From Solen grandis (Eukaryota > Mollusca > Bivalvia > Adapedonta > Solenidae), in NCBI GenBank assembly GCA_021229015.1, contig CM037783.1, positions 22,205,289 to 22,269,288 on the forward strand: a stretch of 64,000 bases of DNA, in the 5' to 3' direction. How positions within the stretch are numbered: position 1 is the first letter of the stretch; each line of letters starts with the position of its first letter. Shown piece by piece: positions 12,527 to 22,878 of the stretch. The notes beneath the pieces are model-generated. The model was not told the DNA's origin, made no database searches, and worked only from the letters and a program-made list of their open reading frames with translations. Position numbers and translations under genes: made by a program.

Positions 12527-12844
12527 TTAAGATGTTTAGAGGATCACAAGCCAGGTCTACATTTCATAGAACATCTCAATTTTAGACTTTCCTCAACTCA
12601 AAAATATCAAATACTGTATTAACCGGTACCCATTATATAACCACTGGAGTTTTAAAGATCATTATCTGTTAAGTACATGCTGGTGCTGAAATTCATGTAA
12701 AACTTCTATTGTCAATGTTAATTCCTAGAGGAGTTCTAGACTTCAAGTTTTGAGTTCAAGAAAATTCAAAATGCTTAGTGAAAGGCAGGCCAATCAATGA
12801 AGATTGAAGATCACACAAAACATCACTCAAGTATGACTACATTT

Positions 12845-12990
12845 ATTTTAGGGAGCCATGACCCAGTGGTATCATCTGAAGGTTTTAGGTTTGTACCCCA
12901 TTGGGGGATTTCTCAGGTGCAAAGTACTGGTCCAAACCAGGAATCATCAAGTGGGATTAGTATAAGTTACTTGTTTCCCAACTGACGTAA
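12845..12990 (+). mobile_element. tRNA-headed SINE fragment
   Basis: Shows A-box-like CATGACCCAGTGGTATCAT and B-box-like GGTTTGTACCCC at a tRNA-like spacing, then a non-tRNA body. It resembles the fragment at 32150-32270 read on the other strand (GCACAGTACTGGTCCAA there, GCAAAGTACTGGTCCAA here). Degraded; no tRNA fold claimed. Confidence 0.5.
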
Positions 12991-13024
12991 AATAAATACA
13001 TTTAAACTTAAAGCCACAACTCAC

Positions 13025-13097
13025 TTGCAGAGGCTCTATTTCAGCGTATATATGTTCCTCTGGCTCTCGGCTGTTTAGGGGTCTTCTGAGTGAAATA
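13025..13097 (-). CDS. juxtamembrane exon of receptor-like gene, YAEI motif
   Basis: A 73-base exon between the acceptor TTTTTCCTGCAG and the donor CTGCAA|GTGAGT. It takes two bases from the transmembrane exon (CG + T gives Arg) and encodes 24 residues containing SREPEEHIYAEIEPLQ, then ends in phase 0, which matches the tail exon at 11546. The IYAEI core fits a Y-x-x-I tyrosine motif of the kind found in ITIM-like or SH2-binding sites just inside the membrane. The other two frames contain stops or mismatched phases. It is too short and ATG-less to appear as an open frame by itself; splice signals and phase agreement are the evidence. Confidence 0.75.
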
Positions 13098-13962
13098 CTG
13101 CAGGAAAAACAACAACAATGTGACACAAAAGTTTATGCAAACCCTATCTGTGACTTGAAGGAAAACTGAGTGTATGCAAACTTTTAAATATTGGTACTCT
13201 TTAAAGGGAAAACCTTTATCTAGGTATTTTAGAAATGCAAAATTTTAAACCTTATTTGGCAAAACTTTTCACCTTATTTGGCAAAGTTCTAGCAAAAAAA
13301 TGAAAAAAAAAAAAAATCATGAAATGAACTGTCAAATTTAGGAATTCTTCATATTTAAACAAAATTTCGTTTGGGTGGGTAAGAATATCTAATCCAAACA
13401 GCATCAAGAAAAGAGCCTAAAATGGCTCCGGAAACTTGAAATTTTCATTGTTTAAGAAGCCTACAGGAGTGATCTGATTTCACAATCAGACTAAAATATC
13501 TGTTTCTCTTGTTACATAATTATATATACATCATGTGACTGTCAGCAATTTGGATAAGTGGAAACTTTATGTATTTAAAGCGTAAAATGAGGAAACACTT
13601 TTAATAAGATTAATCACCCCTTTATTTCATATAGACTCGTTTTGATGAATTGGCAAGGGTTAAACAAGAGCTACTACAAAAGCTGTTGGTACCCCCCACT
13701 CAGCAATTTGAAGATATTAAACATTTTGAAAAACAGGTTCCCATACGACAGGATGACACACTTGATTTCTATATAGCCTTCACCTCATTTTGAGAAACAG
13801 GGAAATGATAATAGGCTAAAAAAATGCTTAATTTGGGTCATGACTTACAAAAGTTGGAGTGTTTTTGTTTGTTTGTTTTTTTGCCATAACATAATTATCA
13901 TAGAAGACTTTTATTCTAAGCCAAAACAAGAAAGAAAATCCCGCTTTGTCAAAACTGGTTAC
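13098..13962. other. intron of the receptor-like gene
   Basis: Non-coding. At about 13608-13661 is a short truncated piece of MITE B (CCTTTATTTCATATAGACTC, TTGGCAAGGGTTAA), followed by an AACAAGAGCTACTACAAAAG stretch resembling the head of the family Q array elements. Confidence 0.55.
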
Positions 13963-14110
13963 CGTTGGTTACGTTTCTTGTTGGACCCCCTCCAGAGGCG
14001 GATGATCAGCAGGAGGAGGATGATAAGGCCAATCAACGCTGCGCACGTTATTCCGACAATCTTGATCAGCTGTGTTGTGTCAGCCTGGGCAATTGAACTG
14101 TCTGTGATAC
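13963..14110 (-). CDS. transmembrane exon of receptor-like gene
   Basis: Bounded by the acceptor AATTATTCAG and the donor CAACG|GTAACC. The exon enters in phase 1 (joining G from the stalk exon) and leaves in phase 2, which matches the next exon. It encodes a short extracellular segment (TDSSIAQADTTQLIK), one hydrophobic helix of about 23 residues (IVGITCAALIGLIILLLLII) and a stop-transfer cluster (RLWRGSNKKRNQR). Hydrophobicity plus the basic cytoplasmic flank support a type I single-pass membrane protein with its tail encoded by 13025-13097 and 10257-11546. The extracellular identity is unknown. Confidence 0.85.
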
Positions 14111-14275
14111 CTGAATAATTTATTAATATTTTGTATTTCAATATGGTAAAAAAAAAATAAATTAATATGGCCATGCTTAATCATAATCAAATATTCCATA
14201 TCTTATATCATAAACATTGCAAATAACCTCAAAAATACTAAGGCAGTGTGTTTCTGAATTTCAAGAAAAAAGTTT

Positions 14276-14606
14276 TAACTGTTTTTGTTTGTTTATTGGG
14301 TTTAAATCCTGCTGACAGTATTTCATATTCAGCTATTTGGAGACTTTGTTTGCTTGAGACAGATATAGTGCTGCCACAGTACAGTATCACGCTGTAGACA
14401 TGTAGTGACATGATACCACACCCAGTTACATTATCCTGACACTGGGCAAACCAGTCCTGGAACTTCACTTATAAGCTGAGTGCCAAGCAAGAGAGCTATA
14501 CCAGTACCATTTTTCAAGACTCTGGTACGTTGTTCTTAGGATCAAACCTACAATCTCCAGATCCAGGGTCAGATGCTCTAACCACTCGACCACTGAGACA
14601 GTTGAA
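14276..14606 (-). mobile_element. SINE (tRNA-headed, family S1) in intron
   Basis: Read on the minus strand, the head is tRNA-like (TCGAGTGGTTAGAGC and GTAGGTTTGATCC as A- and B-box). The body carries TGGTACTGGTATAGCTC, GATAATGTAACTGGGTGTGG and GACTGAAATA-like motifs, and the tail is GTTTAAACCC followed by AAACAAAC repeats. About 330 bp, near full length. Related copies are at 26880, 54688 and 58051. Confidence 0.8.
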
Positions 14607-14752
14607 CTGTTTTCAGATTTATCTTTTCCCCAGGTAACGAAATACTGACTATCAAAATGTACTTTGCTAGATGGTGGGACAGGAAAGCAAAAACCATAAT
14701 AGGAGTTACTTAATTCAAAATTGTTAGTAAATATACATTTGAATACAACAAT

Positions 14753-15370
14753 TAGAACTATTACTGAAGATGATAAATACCCCAGAAAAATGAATTGATA
14801 CAGGAGAAGCCTGACTCCAGGTGGAGCATAGATAAGAACCTGTATACATACATGTATACAGTGCAAAGGAATTAAAAAAAAAAAAAAAGAAAAACCAATG
14901 TTTCTCAAAGGTTTAGTCCATCTGTTTACATTTTAAGTTTCAAGTCAATACCTTGTATAATTATCAAGTTATGTTCCAGAATAGAAAGAAAGAATTTACC
15001 AAAGGGAGATAATTCAAAAATGGGTCCAGGTAGAGTTGCAGTTCTTGGAAACTGCACTTCTCCTAGTCGTTATCTGTTTACATTTTAAGTTTCAAGTCAA
15101 TACCATGTATAATATTTGAATTGTTCCAGACAAGAAGAAACAAATTAAACCAAGGGAGATAATTAAAAAATGACACCATGCAGAGTTACAGTTCTTGGAC
15201 ACTGCACTTCTCCTAGTCGACATCTCTTAATTTTTAGTTTTAAGTCAATAACTTGAATAGTGTCCAAGTTATGTTCAGGTGAAGAAAATTCCAACGGACC
15301 GACCAACCACAAGGTGTCTTCCATATACCACCCCTCTTCAAACTTTGTTGGTTGTGGGGGTATAATAACC
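14753..15370 (+). mobile_element. hairpin-headed tandem-array element, family R
   Basis: The head resembles the ATCACTGAAGGTGAT module (here ATTACTGAAGATGAT). It is followed by roughly three units of ~170 bp marked by GTTTACATTTTAAGTTTCAA, AAGGGAGATAATT and GAGTTGCAGTTCTTGGA. It closes with CCGACCAACC and a GGTTGTGGGGGTATAATA end. A related array is at 42050-42725. It sits in the intron between the stalk and transmembrane exons. Confidence 0.55.
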
Positions 15371-15758
15371 TGTACTTTATTTACCAATTGAATTTAAATG
15401 TATTTCCATTCCTGTACATATGAAACTTTTTAGTTCTTATTTAAAAGTAGAAATTCTACTGTACCATCCCTTAAACCCATAATTAGTTACCTTGATATAC
15501 AATTAACTTCCATAAATTATCAAAGGACTAAACTGTATTCTCAAAAAACAGACAAAAGCCAAATGTAATGCACAATTCTTTTAGATTTTTGTCAAATCAG
15601 CTTTTTTGTTCAATTACTAAAACCCCGAAAACCACAGGTCCATATTTTCAGATTCTGGCCTTAAAGGAAATATGCTTACAGACCCGCAAGCAACAGGTCC
15701 ATATTTTCAGATTCTGGTCAGAAATATTTATTAAGGACACAGGCAAAGCCTTGCTTAC

Positions 15759-15944
15759 CTCCTTCGGTGATGTTATCAATAGTGACTACTGGTGTGAACG
15801 AGGTTGGTCTCGGTGTTGCTTCAGTGGTGTTGGGCACACGGCTGGTAGTGGTGGGGGGGATGGTGCTGGTGCTGGTGGTGGGTGTGATCACTTGCCCGTC
15901 CTCACCGGCTATCACAATTAACTTCTTCTGGTAGTCCCATTTAT
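15759..15944 (-). CDS. extracellular stalk exon of receptor-like gene (Thr/Pro-rich)
   Basis: A 186-base exon with phase 1 at both ends, acceptor ATTCTATTGCAG and donor GGAG|GTAAGC. It encodes KWDYQKKLIVIAGEDGQ and then a mucin-like stretch dominated by Thr, Pro and Ser (TPTTSTSTIPPTTTSRVPN onward), including N-x-T sequons (NTT, NIT). That pattern fits an O-glycosylated stalk just outside the membrane helix encoded at 13963-14110. The first part may be the C-terminal edge of a folded ectodomain, but I cannot name it. Further 5' exons must exist (the exon starts in phase 1 and has no signal peptide), and I did not find them in the window. Confidence 0.8.
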
Positions 15945-16792
15945 CTGCAATAGAATTTCAATAATTACATTTTTGAACATATTGTTTTTCACATACGTTG
16001 ATATGTATTTTTTTTTCACATTGGAAAACAGAAGTTCTTAAGTCACTTACTAATCCTTTGTACAGAAGTATTCAGCTCAACCAAGCACTTGGACTTTGAC
16101 ATATACAATTGAACTTGTATTACCGGCCACCTGTACTAAGCGGTCATTTAGTGGTCATCTCTGTTAAGCGGCAATTTTTTCTTGTTCCTTTGACTGACTG
16201 CTTAAGACAGATTTGACTATATACAGAAGTTCTCAGTGGTTCTTTCATTATTTGTGATCTGAGTTGACTTTGAAAGCAACATTATAAATCTACTATGTTG
16301 GAAGCAAATCCAACTGATCTGGAGAACTCAACCCTGTCCCATTTTATCTTGATGAGAAATCAGCATAATACTTGATCAACTTTACAGAACTCTGTGGCGG
16401 ATCCTGGAAATTACAAGGAAGTAAGGGGGGGGGGGACAAATGGATGGTATGGTTTGGGCACCAAGATTACCTGAACCCCGCAGTGACTCCGTCTGATCTA
16501 GCTTTATTTGCCAGGGCATCAAGTAATACATGTCTATATAAACTGTTACATCCACACTGCAGATCAACTACTCCATGTTTTTTAATAATGCAAATGTCAA
16601 TAGTAACACAGATTAGGACGCAAAATATAATGTTATACTGTTCATAATTCAATATGACTTCTTCTGGTCCGTATACAGTGTTCCAAATATGGACCAGCAC
16701 TGTGGGTGGTATAATGTTATTAGGACTGGATGACTTCATTGCTTAGTATTTTTTACGAGTAGATTTCATCATTTTATACATAAAATTTTTAA
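15945..16792. other. non-coding stretch (probable intron)
   Basis: Upstream of the stalk exon on the minus strand. No exon that I can support; a poly-G run at about 16425-16435. Open frames near 16372-16739 lack splice context or similarity that I recognise. Confidence 0.5.
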
Positions 16793-17026
16793 CCCTTTCC
16801 CTCATATAGACTCATTTTGACGCACTCAATAGGTACCACATAAAGCCTGATCTGCAGAAAGCCAAACTCAAACTTTACCAAATTTAATTGTAAAATCCTA
16901 ATTACCAGACCAATGAGGAGCAGCGAACAGCATAAAACCTGATCAGCCTGCGAGTTACTCGCAGGCTGATCTGGTTTTATGTTGTTCCCATAGGTCTTTT
17001 CATGGTATCCTCTATGAGGGAAAGGG
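16793..17026 (+). mobile_element. MITE family A, copy 3 (intact)
   Basis: TTAA on both sides (16789-16792, 17027-17030); ends CCCTTTCCCTCATATAGAC and TCTATGAGGGAAAGGG. Same central palindrome as copy 2. 234 bp. Confidence 0.88.
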
Positions 17027-17030
17027 TTAA

Positions 17031-18150
17031 AAATTTAAAAAAAATTAACACTTAAATAAAATAAAGATTTGGTAAAATGTAACCTATAAATTTAATAATA
17101 CATTGCATGGCATTACATGCAAGTTTATGGACCCAGGACAACGTTGGACCTCAGAAGGTATAATATGAACCTTAGCTTTGCTTTGCTCCATAAAACTTTC
17201 TCAGTCCAATTGAACAGTCCATAAACTGGCATATTGCCCTCAATGCCATATATTATTTTGTTCAATAAAGCATCTGCACTTTAGTGCAGAGGATAGCCCA
17301 TTGTCCTAATAAAACATCACTAACGAAAATAGTTTCATTAGTATCTCTCATAATTACACACGTCACTGAATCAAGTTGTTCACTGGATATTTCTTCTGAT
17401 TACTCATGTACTTTACTCTTCCTGTATCTTGAAATAGACTCCCGATGTACACTCCTCTCTGTATTTATTCTTATTGAGATCATGAAGAGTAAACAAAATC
17501 ACTCCAAACAGGATAAGCAATTTCCATAAAACATATCTTGCCTCTACTGTGAGGGCCGCCCCCATAAGTTGATACTCCCACTACTCCTAGGTACCGTTTC
17601 ACTATACTTCATATGAACAAATCTGATCTTAGTCGTATGCGTATTATCTGATTTGTTTCTTCAAATGTTTTATTTACTCCTCAATAAAACATACAAAAAT
17701 GAGACCCATTGAACTTCAATTTATGAACTCATCACTTTTTGTGAAGAAAAAATCGCAAGAATGATAATACAGATATTTTACATCAATGAATTTACATGTA
17801 AGCCTTACATACTTGAATATGGTATATTGATAGAAAAATGAAGAGGACCAAGGCTAATAAACTTTGGAAAAGGAAAGCTACAGAACTGAAAAGTTCTATC
17901 CAAATAAGGAAGTTTACCAATTTGAGTTACTTTAAGAATGGTTTTTAATTGGCTTAAGTGATAAAACAATGAAGTAATTATGTGTATCAGTCTCCCAATG
18001 GACTTTACAATTTAATTTCCTGAGGATAAATAATATTGCTTGTGAGCATCATATCTTCTTCTTTTTTCTTTTATTTCAATGGCATGCAATAATTTTCTGA
18101 TAAATATGGCCATACTTTAGACCTCAAGGATTTCCAAACATATGGGTCCT
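17031..18150. other. non-coding stretch
   Basis: No supported gene. Nothing recognisable beyond general AT-rich sequence. Confidence 0.5.
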
Positions 18151-18154
18151 GTTT

Positions 18155-18490
18155 TTGCTGAAGAGACAGCATCAGAAGAGACAGCAGTTGGATACACAGG
18201 AGTCCGGGTGCGATACCCTAGCTCATTTTGTGAATAGACCCCTTGGTTCTCTTACATGCCCAGTGTATAGCACCGATACCCGGAAGACAAGTTCCTGGGT
18301 AGAAGTAGTACGGAGTACTCAAAGTTCCCATATCAACCCCATTTTTCCAAGTGCCAGGCAAGGGTGCATCTGAAACCAATTTCATACGTTTTTGGTTTGA
18401 CACGGTCACCAGAGGAAGTGCCCTGGTTAGGATTCAAACCCCAGATGCAAAACAGACACTCTACCACTGAGCTATTGCACAGGTCAAATC
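18155..18490 (-). mobile_element. SINE (tRNA-headed, family S2)
   Basis: On the minus strand the head reads AATAGCTCAGTGGTAGAGTG (A-box) and then GGGGTTTGAATCC (B-box), as in a tRNA promoter. The body downstream carries GGTGACCGTGTCAAACC and GGGTATCGGTGCTATACAC. It is not a tRNA gene, since the acceptor stem and 3' half are absent. Length about 330 bp. Confidence 0.65.
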
Positions 18491-18761
18491 TATAAACTCA
18501 AACAGTTTGAAACTATGAATATTGTTACATCTATATTTATTTATATCTCTATATACCCATTCACAATGACCAGTTTAAATGTAAATGGGATGAACATGGT
18601 ACTTGAGGCTTACAAATCATGCGTAGAAACTGCTTCGTTACCATTTCTGAACACTTAATTATGACAGTAACTCTTCACAGCATCTCAAGTGCATACAAGT
18701 GATCCTTATTTACTTGTGTATTTGCTTTGGATCAACATCCCATCGCAAGTACTGTATTTAA

Positions 18762-18935
18762 CCCTTTACTTCATAATTCTAGGGGTGAGAGCGAAACTAG
18801 GCTAAGTTCTAATATGTATATATGCACTTAGCCTAGTTTTGCTCTCACCCCTTGATATATAGACTCAATTTAACGCATTAAATGGCAGGCAGAGTAGACC
18901 CAGATCAGACAGCTCCTATAGGAATTTTTCTTAGT
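18762..18935 (+). mobile_element. MITE family B, copy with nested hairpin insertion
   Basis: Starts after TTAA (18758-18761) with CCCTTTACTTCATA, is interrupted, and resumes with TATAGACTCAATTTAACGC and GACCCAGATCAGACAGCTCC. The right end is missing. The interruption is the 80-base hairpin described next. Confidence 0.65.
18776..18856. mobile_element. 80 bp perfect-type hairpin mini-element
   Basis: Arms of about 25 bases (AGGGGTGAGAGCGAAACTAG at 18781 and its complement near 18834-18852, CTAGTTTTGCTCTCACCCCT) flank a short loop containing TATGTATATATG. It sits inside MITE B between CTTCATA and TATAGACTC, so it arrived after the MITE. Confidence 0.65.
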
Positions 18936-18974
18936 TTAATAAGAAAATAGTTACATGGTATATCCTTATGTTAA

Positions 18975-19210
18975 CCCTTTCCCTGACATAGAGGAAACCA
19001 TGAAAAGACCTATGCGAACAGCATAAAACCAGATCAGCCTGCGAGTAACTCGCAGGCTGATCAGGTTTTATGCTGTTCGCTGCTCCTCAGTGGTCTGGAA
19101 ATGAGGATTTTGTAATTAAATTTGGTAAGGTTTAACTGTGGTTTTCTGCAGATCAGGCTTTATGTGGTACCTAATGAGTGCGTCAAAATGAGTCTATATG
19201 AGGGAAAAGG
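18975..19210 (-). mobile_element. MITE family A, copy 4 (intact)
   Basis: TTAA-flanked (18971-18974, 19211-19214). Starts CCCTTTCCCTGACATAGAGG and ends GTCTATATGAGGGAAAAGG, i.e. reversed relative to copies 2 and 3. Central palindrome intact. Confidence 0.87.
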
Positions 19211-19601
19211 TTAATTAAATATGGCAGAATTTACGTCTGATATAAAGGCCATTAATCTGACATAAACATTCCTTATGAAGCATGAGAGGCCCTGCCTTGT
19301 GTATGAAAACTAACATAAGTTTATATTTCCTTTTTTTAAATTCATAAGAAGAGAATATGTTCCACATACATACACACACATTTCCTGGAAATATACCCAT
19401 TAAACAAATCTAAGGAATTGCGTTGTTTAATATTTGCACCCCCTCCTATTCTCCTATATACTTTGAAATAGAACAGAGATGTTGTGCACAAAATAAAATA
19501 ACATATTAATTATTCCTTGATATATTTAATTACGGTTTTGTATAACCACTACATATTTTCTTATATTTAACACATTACATGTAGCTTTTAGGCCATATTA
19601 T

Positions 19602-19855
19602 CCCTTTCCCTCATAGAGGAAACCATGAAAAGACCTATGCGAACAGCATAAAACCTTATCAGCATGCGAGTAACTAGCAGGCTGATCAGGTTTTATGCTG
19701 TTCACTGCTCCTCAGTGGTCTAGAAATGAGGATTTTGTCATTAAATTTGGTAAGGTTTAACTGTGGTTTTCTGCAGATCAAGCTTTATGTGGTACCTACT
19801 GATGGTCAAATGAGTCTATAGGAGGGAAGGTTAAAATGAGTCTATGAGGAAAGGG
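19602..19855 (-). mobile_element. MITE family A, copy 5, end duplicated
   Basis: Begins CCCTTTCCCTCATAGAGG. The far terminus is reiterated: AATGAGTCTATAGGAGGGAAGG-type ends occur at about 19809-19830 and again at 19834-19855, each followed by TTAA, with a third partial ATGAGTCTATATGA just beyond. This suggests local slippage or unequal repair at the end. Confidence 0.75.
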
Positions 19856-19859
19856 TTAA

Positions 19860-20634
19860 ATGAGTCTATATGAAAGGTGATGAAAATGAATGAGAAATAA
19901 ACACATTAAAAATTATTTTTATCACTCCACTTCACACACGTGTATTCTATATATATGCATAATGAGTTGAACTCGAACAGATGATTTAAATGTGTTTGAT
20001 TCAACTTTATTCATATGATGTTGAAAATGTATTAGAAATACACACATTAAAATATTATTTTCATATTATTAAACTATTTTTTTAAAAAGAATCTGATATG
20101 AGTTGTCATTTCATATCAAATTTTACTAAACTCGTTCATGAAAATGCTATTAAGCTAGGCTCACTTAATAACATTTCTAAGCTTGTTTAATAAAATTTGA
20201 TATGAAATTTAACAATTTATTCATGTCAGATCATAAACATATCGGTTGGGCCTCTCATTCTGTCAATGCAGAATATGTAATTATACCTCAGACATTTCAG
20301 GTCTGAGGATATTAATTAAGATTTTTTTCCATGTGCATTGAAATAATTAACCAAACATAATAGCAGAACAGCCCACATAATATCCTCCCACGGTTTTTTT
20401 ATTGCAGTAAAAGTTTGGTTTACTTTTATAAAGAACAAATAAGAAAAAAAAATCTGCATTTTTGATAAAAGTTTTGATGTTTTATATCAGAATTGGCACA
20501 GTATATAAAACAATGTATTTTGGAACATATCAAATTAAGTTTAAAAAGGTCCCTATAGAAACCGAGATATTTATAATTTATCTGATATCAGTTTGTTTTT
20601 TTAACCTCAAAGTACTACGGTATTCCATCTTTGA
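19860..20634. other. non-coding AT-rich stretch
   Basis: No gene. Inverted short motifs (ATTTGATATGAAAT / ATTTCATATCAAAT, about 20108-20210) make a long imperfect palindrome around GCTTAATAACATTT-type sequence. Otherwise nothing recognised. Confidence 0.45.
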
Positions 20635-20850
20635 CCCTTTACTTCATATTAGACTCATTTATGATGCTTTGGTAAACAGAGCAGACCCTGGTCCCTAAAA
20701 GCTGTCTAATCAGAGTCTCATTGATGATCAGATTCAGTCTGTAATGCAAAAAAAAAAATCCATTACCTTTAAAATCATTTATAATTCAGTCAATTCATAT
20801 TCATCACCTCGTAAATTTGTACCTGAATATTCATGAGGTATTGGGGGTAA
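20635..20850 (+). mobile_element. MITE family B, degraded copy
   Basis: CCCTTTACTTCATATTAGAC at the left, AAGCTGTCTAATCAGAGTCTC in the middle and CTGAATATTCATGAGGTA at the right follow the family B order. The ends are mutated (GGGGGTAA instead of GGGTTAA). Confidence 0.65.
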
Positions 20851-20975
20851 TGACTGGGTTGCCATGCCCTTGGACTGAACCTATGACCTCCTAGTTACGG
20901 TTCAGATGGATCATGCTCCAACCACTGATCTGGCACTAAGTTGTTATTTAGTATGCCACCAGAGGAAGTATACTG
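20851..20975 (-). mobile_element. degraded tRNA-headed SINE fragment
   Basis: Read on the minus strand it shows ATCAGTGGTTGGAGCATG (A-box-like) and AGGTCATAGGTTCAGTCC (B-box-like), then CCAAGGGCATGGC. Short and worn; wedged between two MITE B copies. Confidence 0.5.
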
Positions 20976-20980
20976 AGTAA

Positions 20981-21186
20981 ACTCTTTACCTCATATAGAC
21001 TCATTTTGACACAATAGCAAACAAACCAGGCCCAAATCTGACAGATCCTAATAGCTGTCTGATTAGAGGCTTAGATTCTACAATCTGCATGGCAATGAAA
21101 AATCTGTTGATTCATGAATATTCAGTAAATTGATAATAATTTAGTCATAATTTTGTACATGAAAAACATGAGGTAACGCTAGTCGG
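20981..21186 (+). mobile_element. MITE family B, degraded copy
   Basis: CTCTTTACCTCATATAGACT to ATGAGGTAACGCTAGTCGGT, then TTAA (21187-21190). Middle block AGCTGTCTGATTAGAGGC as in other copies. Confidence 0.65.
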
Positions 21187-21190
21187 TTAA

Positions 21191-21935
21191 AATGTATGAC
21201 AGGCAGCTCCAAAGACAACTGTTTTGAAACTGTGTGTTGCTGTGACAGTGTTTCAATTGTATTTTTAGCATTGAAAATGTAAGTCCCACCATTTGCATTC
21301 ACAGCTAAGTCAAAAACTGCTCACAAAAAGTATAACCAACAAAACCATGTGAACTTTTGTGTAAACAATATCAACCACTGATTACTTATTATCCAGTGTC
21401 AAAACTGGATAGCCTTGGCCTGTAGGTCAATTTGAATACATCATGATCTGTGAAAACTGGAAAATGCCATTATAGAAAAATGTCAGGAACAAGAAGCATC
21501 TGTGTAGAACCACCAACTAAACATATACCAGCTAATAACTGGCTTCCTTAAATGATTAATCCTAGGGACCAGACACTCTGACTTAGTATATTAAATTCAA
21601 CTCACAGTGACAGAAGTCTCCACTTTCTGCCTTTCAGGAAATGCTAAAATTGCCATAGCAACCTGATCTGCAACTCAAAAGTTACAACTAAAAAACCCAT
21701 AAAATGGATTATAAATCCTGAAAGTAATCAAGCATAGTAACAATTACCTTTTAAAATCAATGAGACAGTGAAATGGATTCTGCAAATAGTGTTAAAAATT
21801 TGTAGGATATAGAAATTTTTTTCATTAATATATCTCTCATTTTTCTCTCATTTTTCCCCATAAAATGTAACAAATCAAATTAAATTTGATCTTAATTTCT
21901 TTAACCAAGGGTGTAAAATTTTCTTTTAGGTCACT
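21191..21935. other. non-coding stretch
   Basis: No supported gene or repeat. Confidence 0.5.
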
Positions 21936-22605
21936 CGTCCTGTAGGACGAGTAGGTGAAAAATCTTACTTGTCCTTAAACAAAGTTAGCTCGTCCTAAAA
22001 AAATTTTTGTTTCCCGTAAAGTTGTAAAGCTGTTGATATTTTGCAGAAACACCATAAAACAATTTTTTTTTAATTTTTTTTTTGGTCAACCACAGAAAGC
22101 CAGAAAACCAATGATCTGGGGCTTTTCCTGTGCATTTCAGTTTATCGTAAGCGCTTTGGTGCTTACTATGTTTTAACTCTCGCTTTTTTGTATTTTCAAC
22201 GTCTCTAACCGCCAAGAAGCGTCTTCTTTGACAATTGTTCCGACATTTTGAACATATTTGCTGTCCCTGACTGTGCCGCAGTTCCGGACTGTGCCGCAAA
22301 CAAACAAAAAATGTATTGAAAAAACACTGTAGAATATTGTGAACCAGTCTGCACTAGACCTTACGGATCTTTCTAAAAAATGAGCGCCGCTATGGTGATA
22401 TTTTGTCAAAATTAGCTCCCCTGATCAAGTAAAGCATTTTATGATCTTGATTAACCATCATAACAATATGAAATTCATTTTTACTGAAACATTTCTTTTT
22501 TGGCTACGAAAAGTTACTCGTCCGGTCGGACGAGTGTTCAGGGAAATTATGCTTGTCAGACCCTGAAATTCACTCGTAAATACAAGTGGACAGCCCTGTT
22601 AACAG
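21936..22605 (-). repeat. segment bracketed by two identical-stem hairpins
   Basis: ACTCGTCCTGTAGGACGAGT (21943-21962) and ACTCGTCCGGTCGGACGAGT (22513-22532) share the same 8-base stem. The segment also holds ACTTGTCC / GGACAGCC-like half copies near 21968 and 22588. A minus-strand open frame at 21985-22299 includes a C-x2-C-x3-C cluster (ICSKCRNNC) but has no similarity that I recognise. This looks like a repetitive element or a decayed gene fragment; I cannot choose. Confidence 0.45.
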
Positions 22606-22878
22606 GATGTTTAGGTTTAGCAGGGATAATGAAAGACAGATGTGTAGTGCAATGAAATCTAAATAAACCTAAAGTTTTTCTTCCCTGAAACTGAATGCAA
22701 GTACTTTGTGAATCAACTTGACTGTATTATCTTTCAATATATCAAAATACTAGCCTAGATTTATCCAATATTTCAGTTTAAGTATAAATATTTTCTAAGA
22801 TTTTCTACTTGAAGAAATTAATGGAGAGCTGCTGAGCAATACATGAGAGTCTATACAGATCAGACCAGCTGGATTACA

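Larger units (their letters stand above)
11547..13024. other. intron of the receptor-like gene, with repeats
   Basis: Lies between the juxtamembrane exon and the tail exon. It contains MITE A copy 2 and a SINE-like fragment, described separately. No other coding segment recognised. Confidence 0.6.

Noticed and set aside
13959..14118. Plus-strand frame over the membrane exon
   Set aside because: Antisense shadow of the transmembrane exon, which has matching splice phases on the minus strand.
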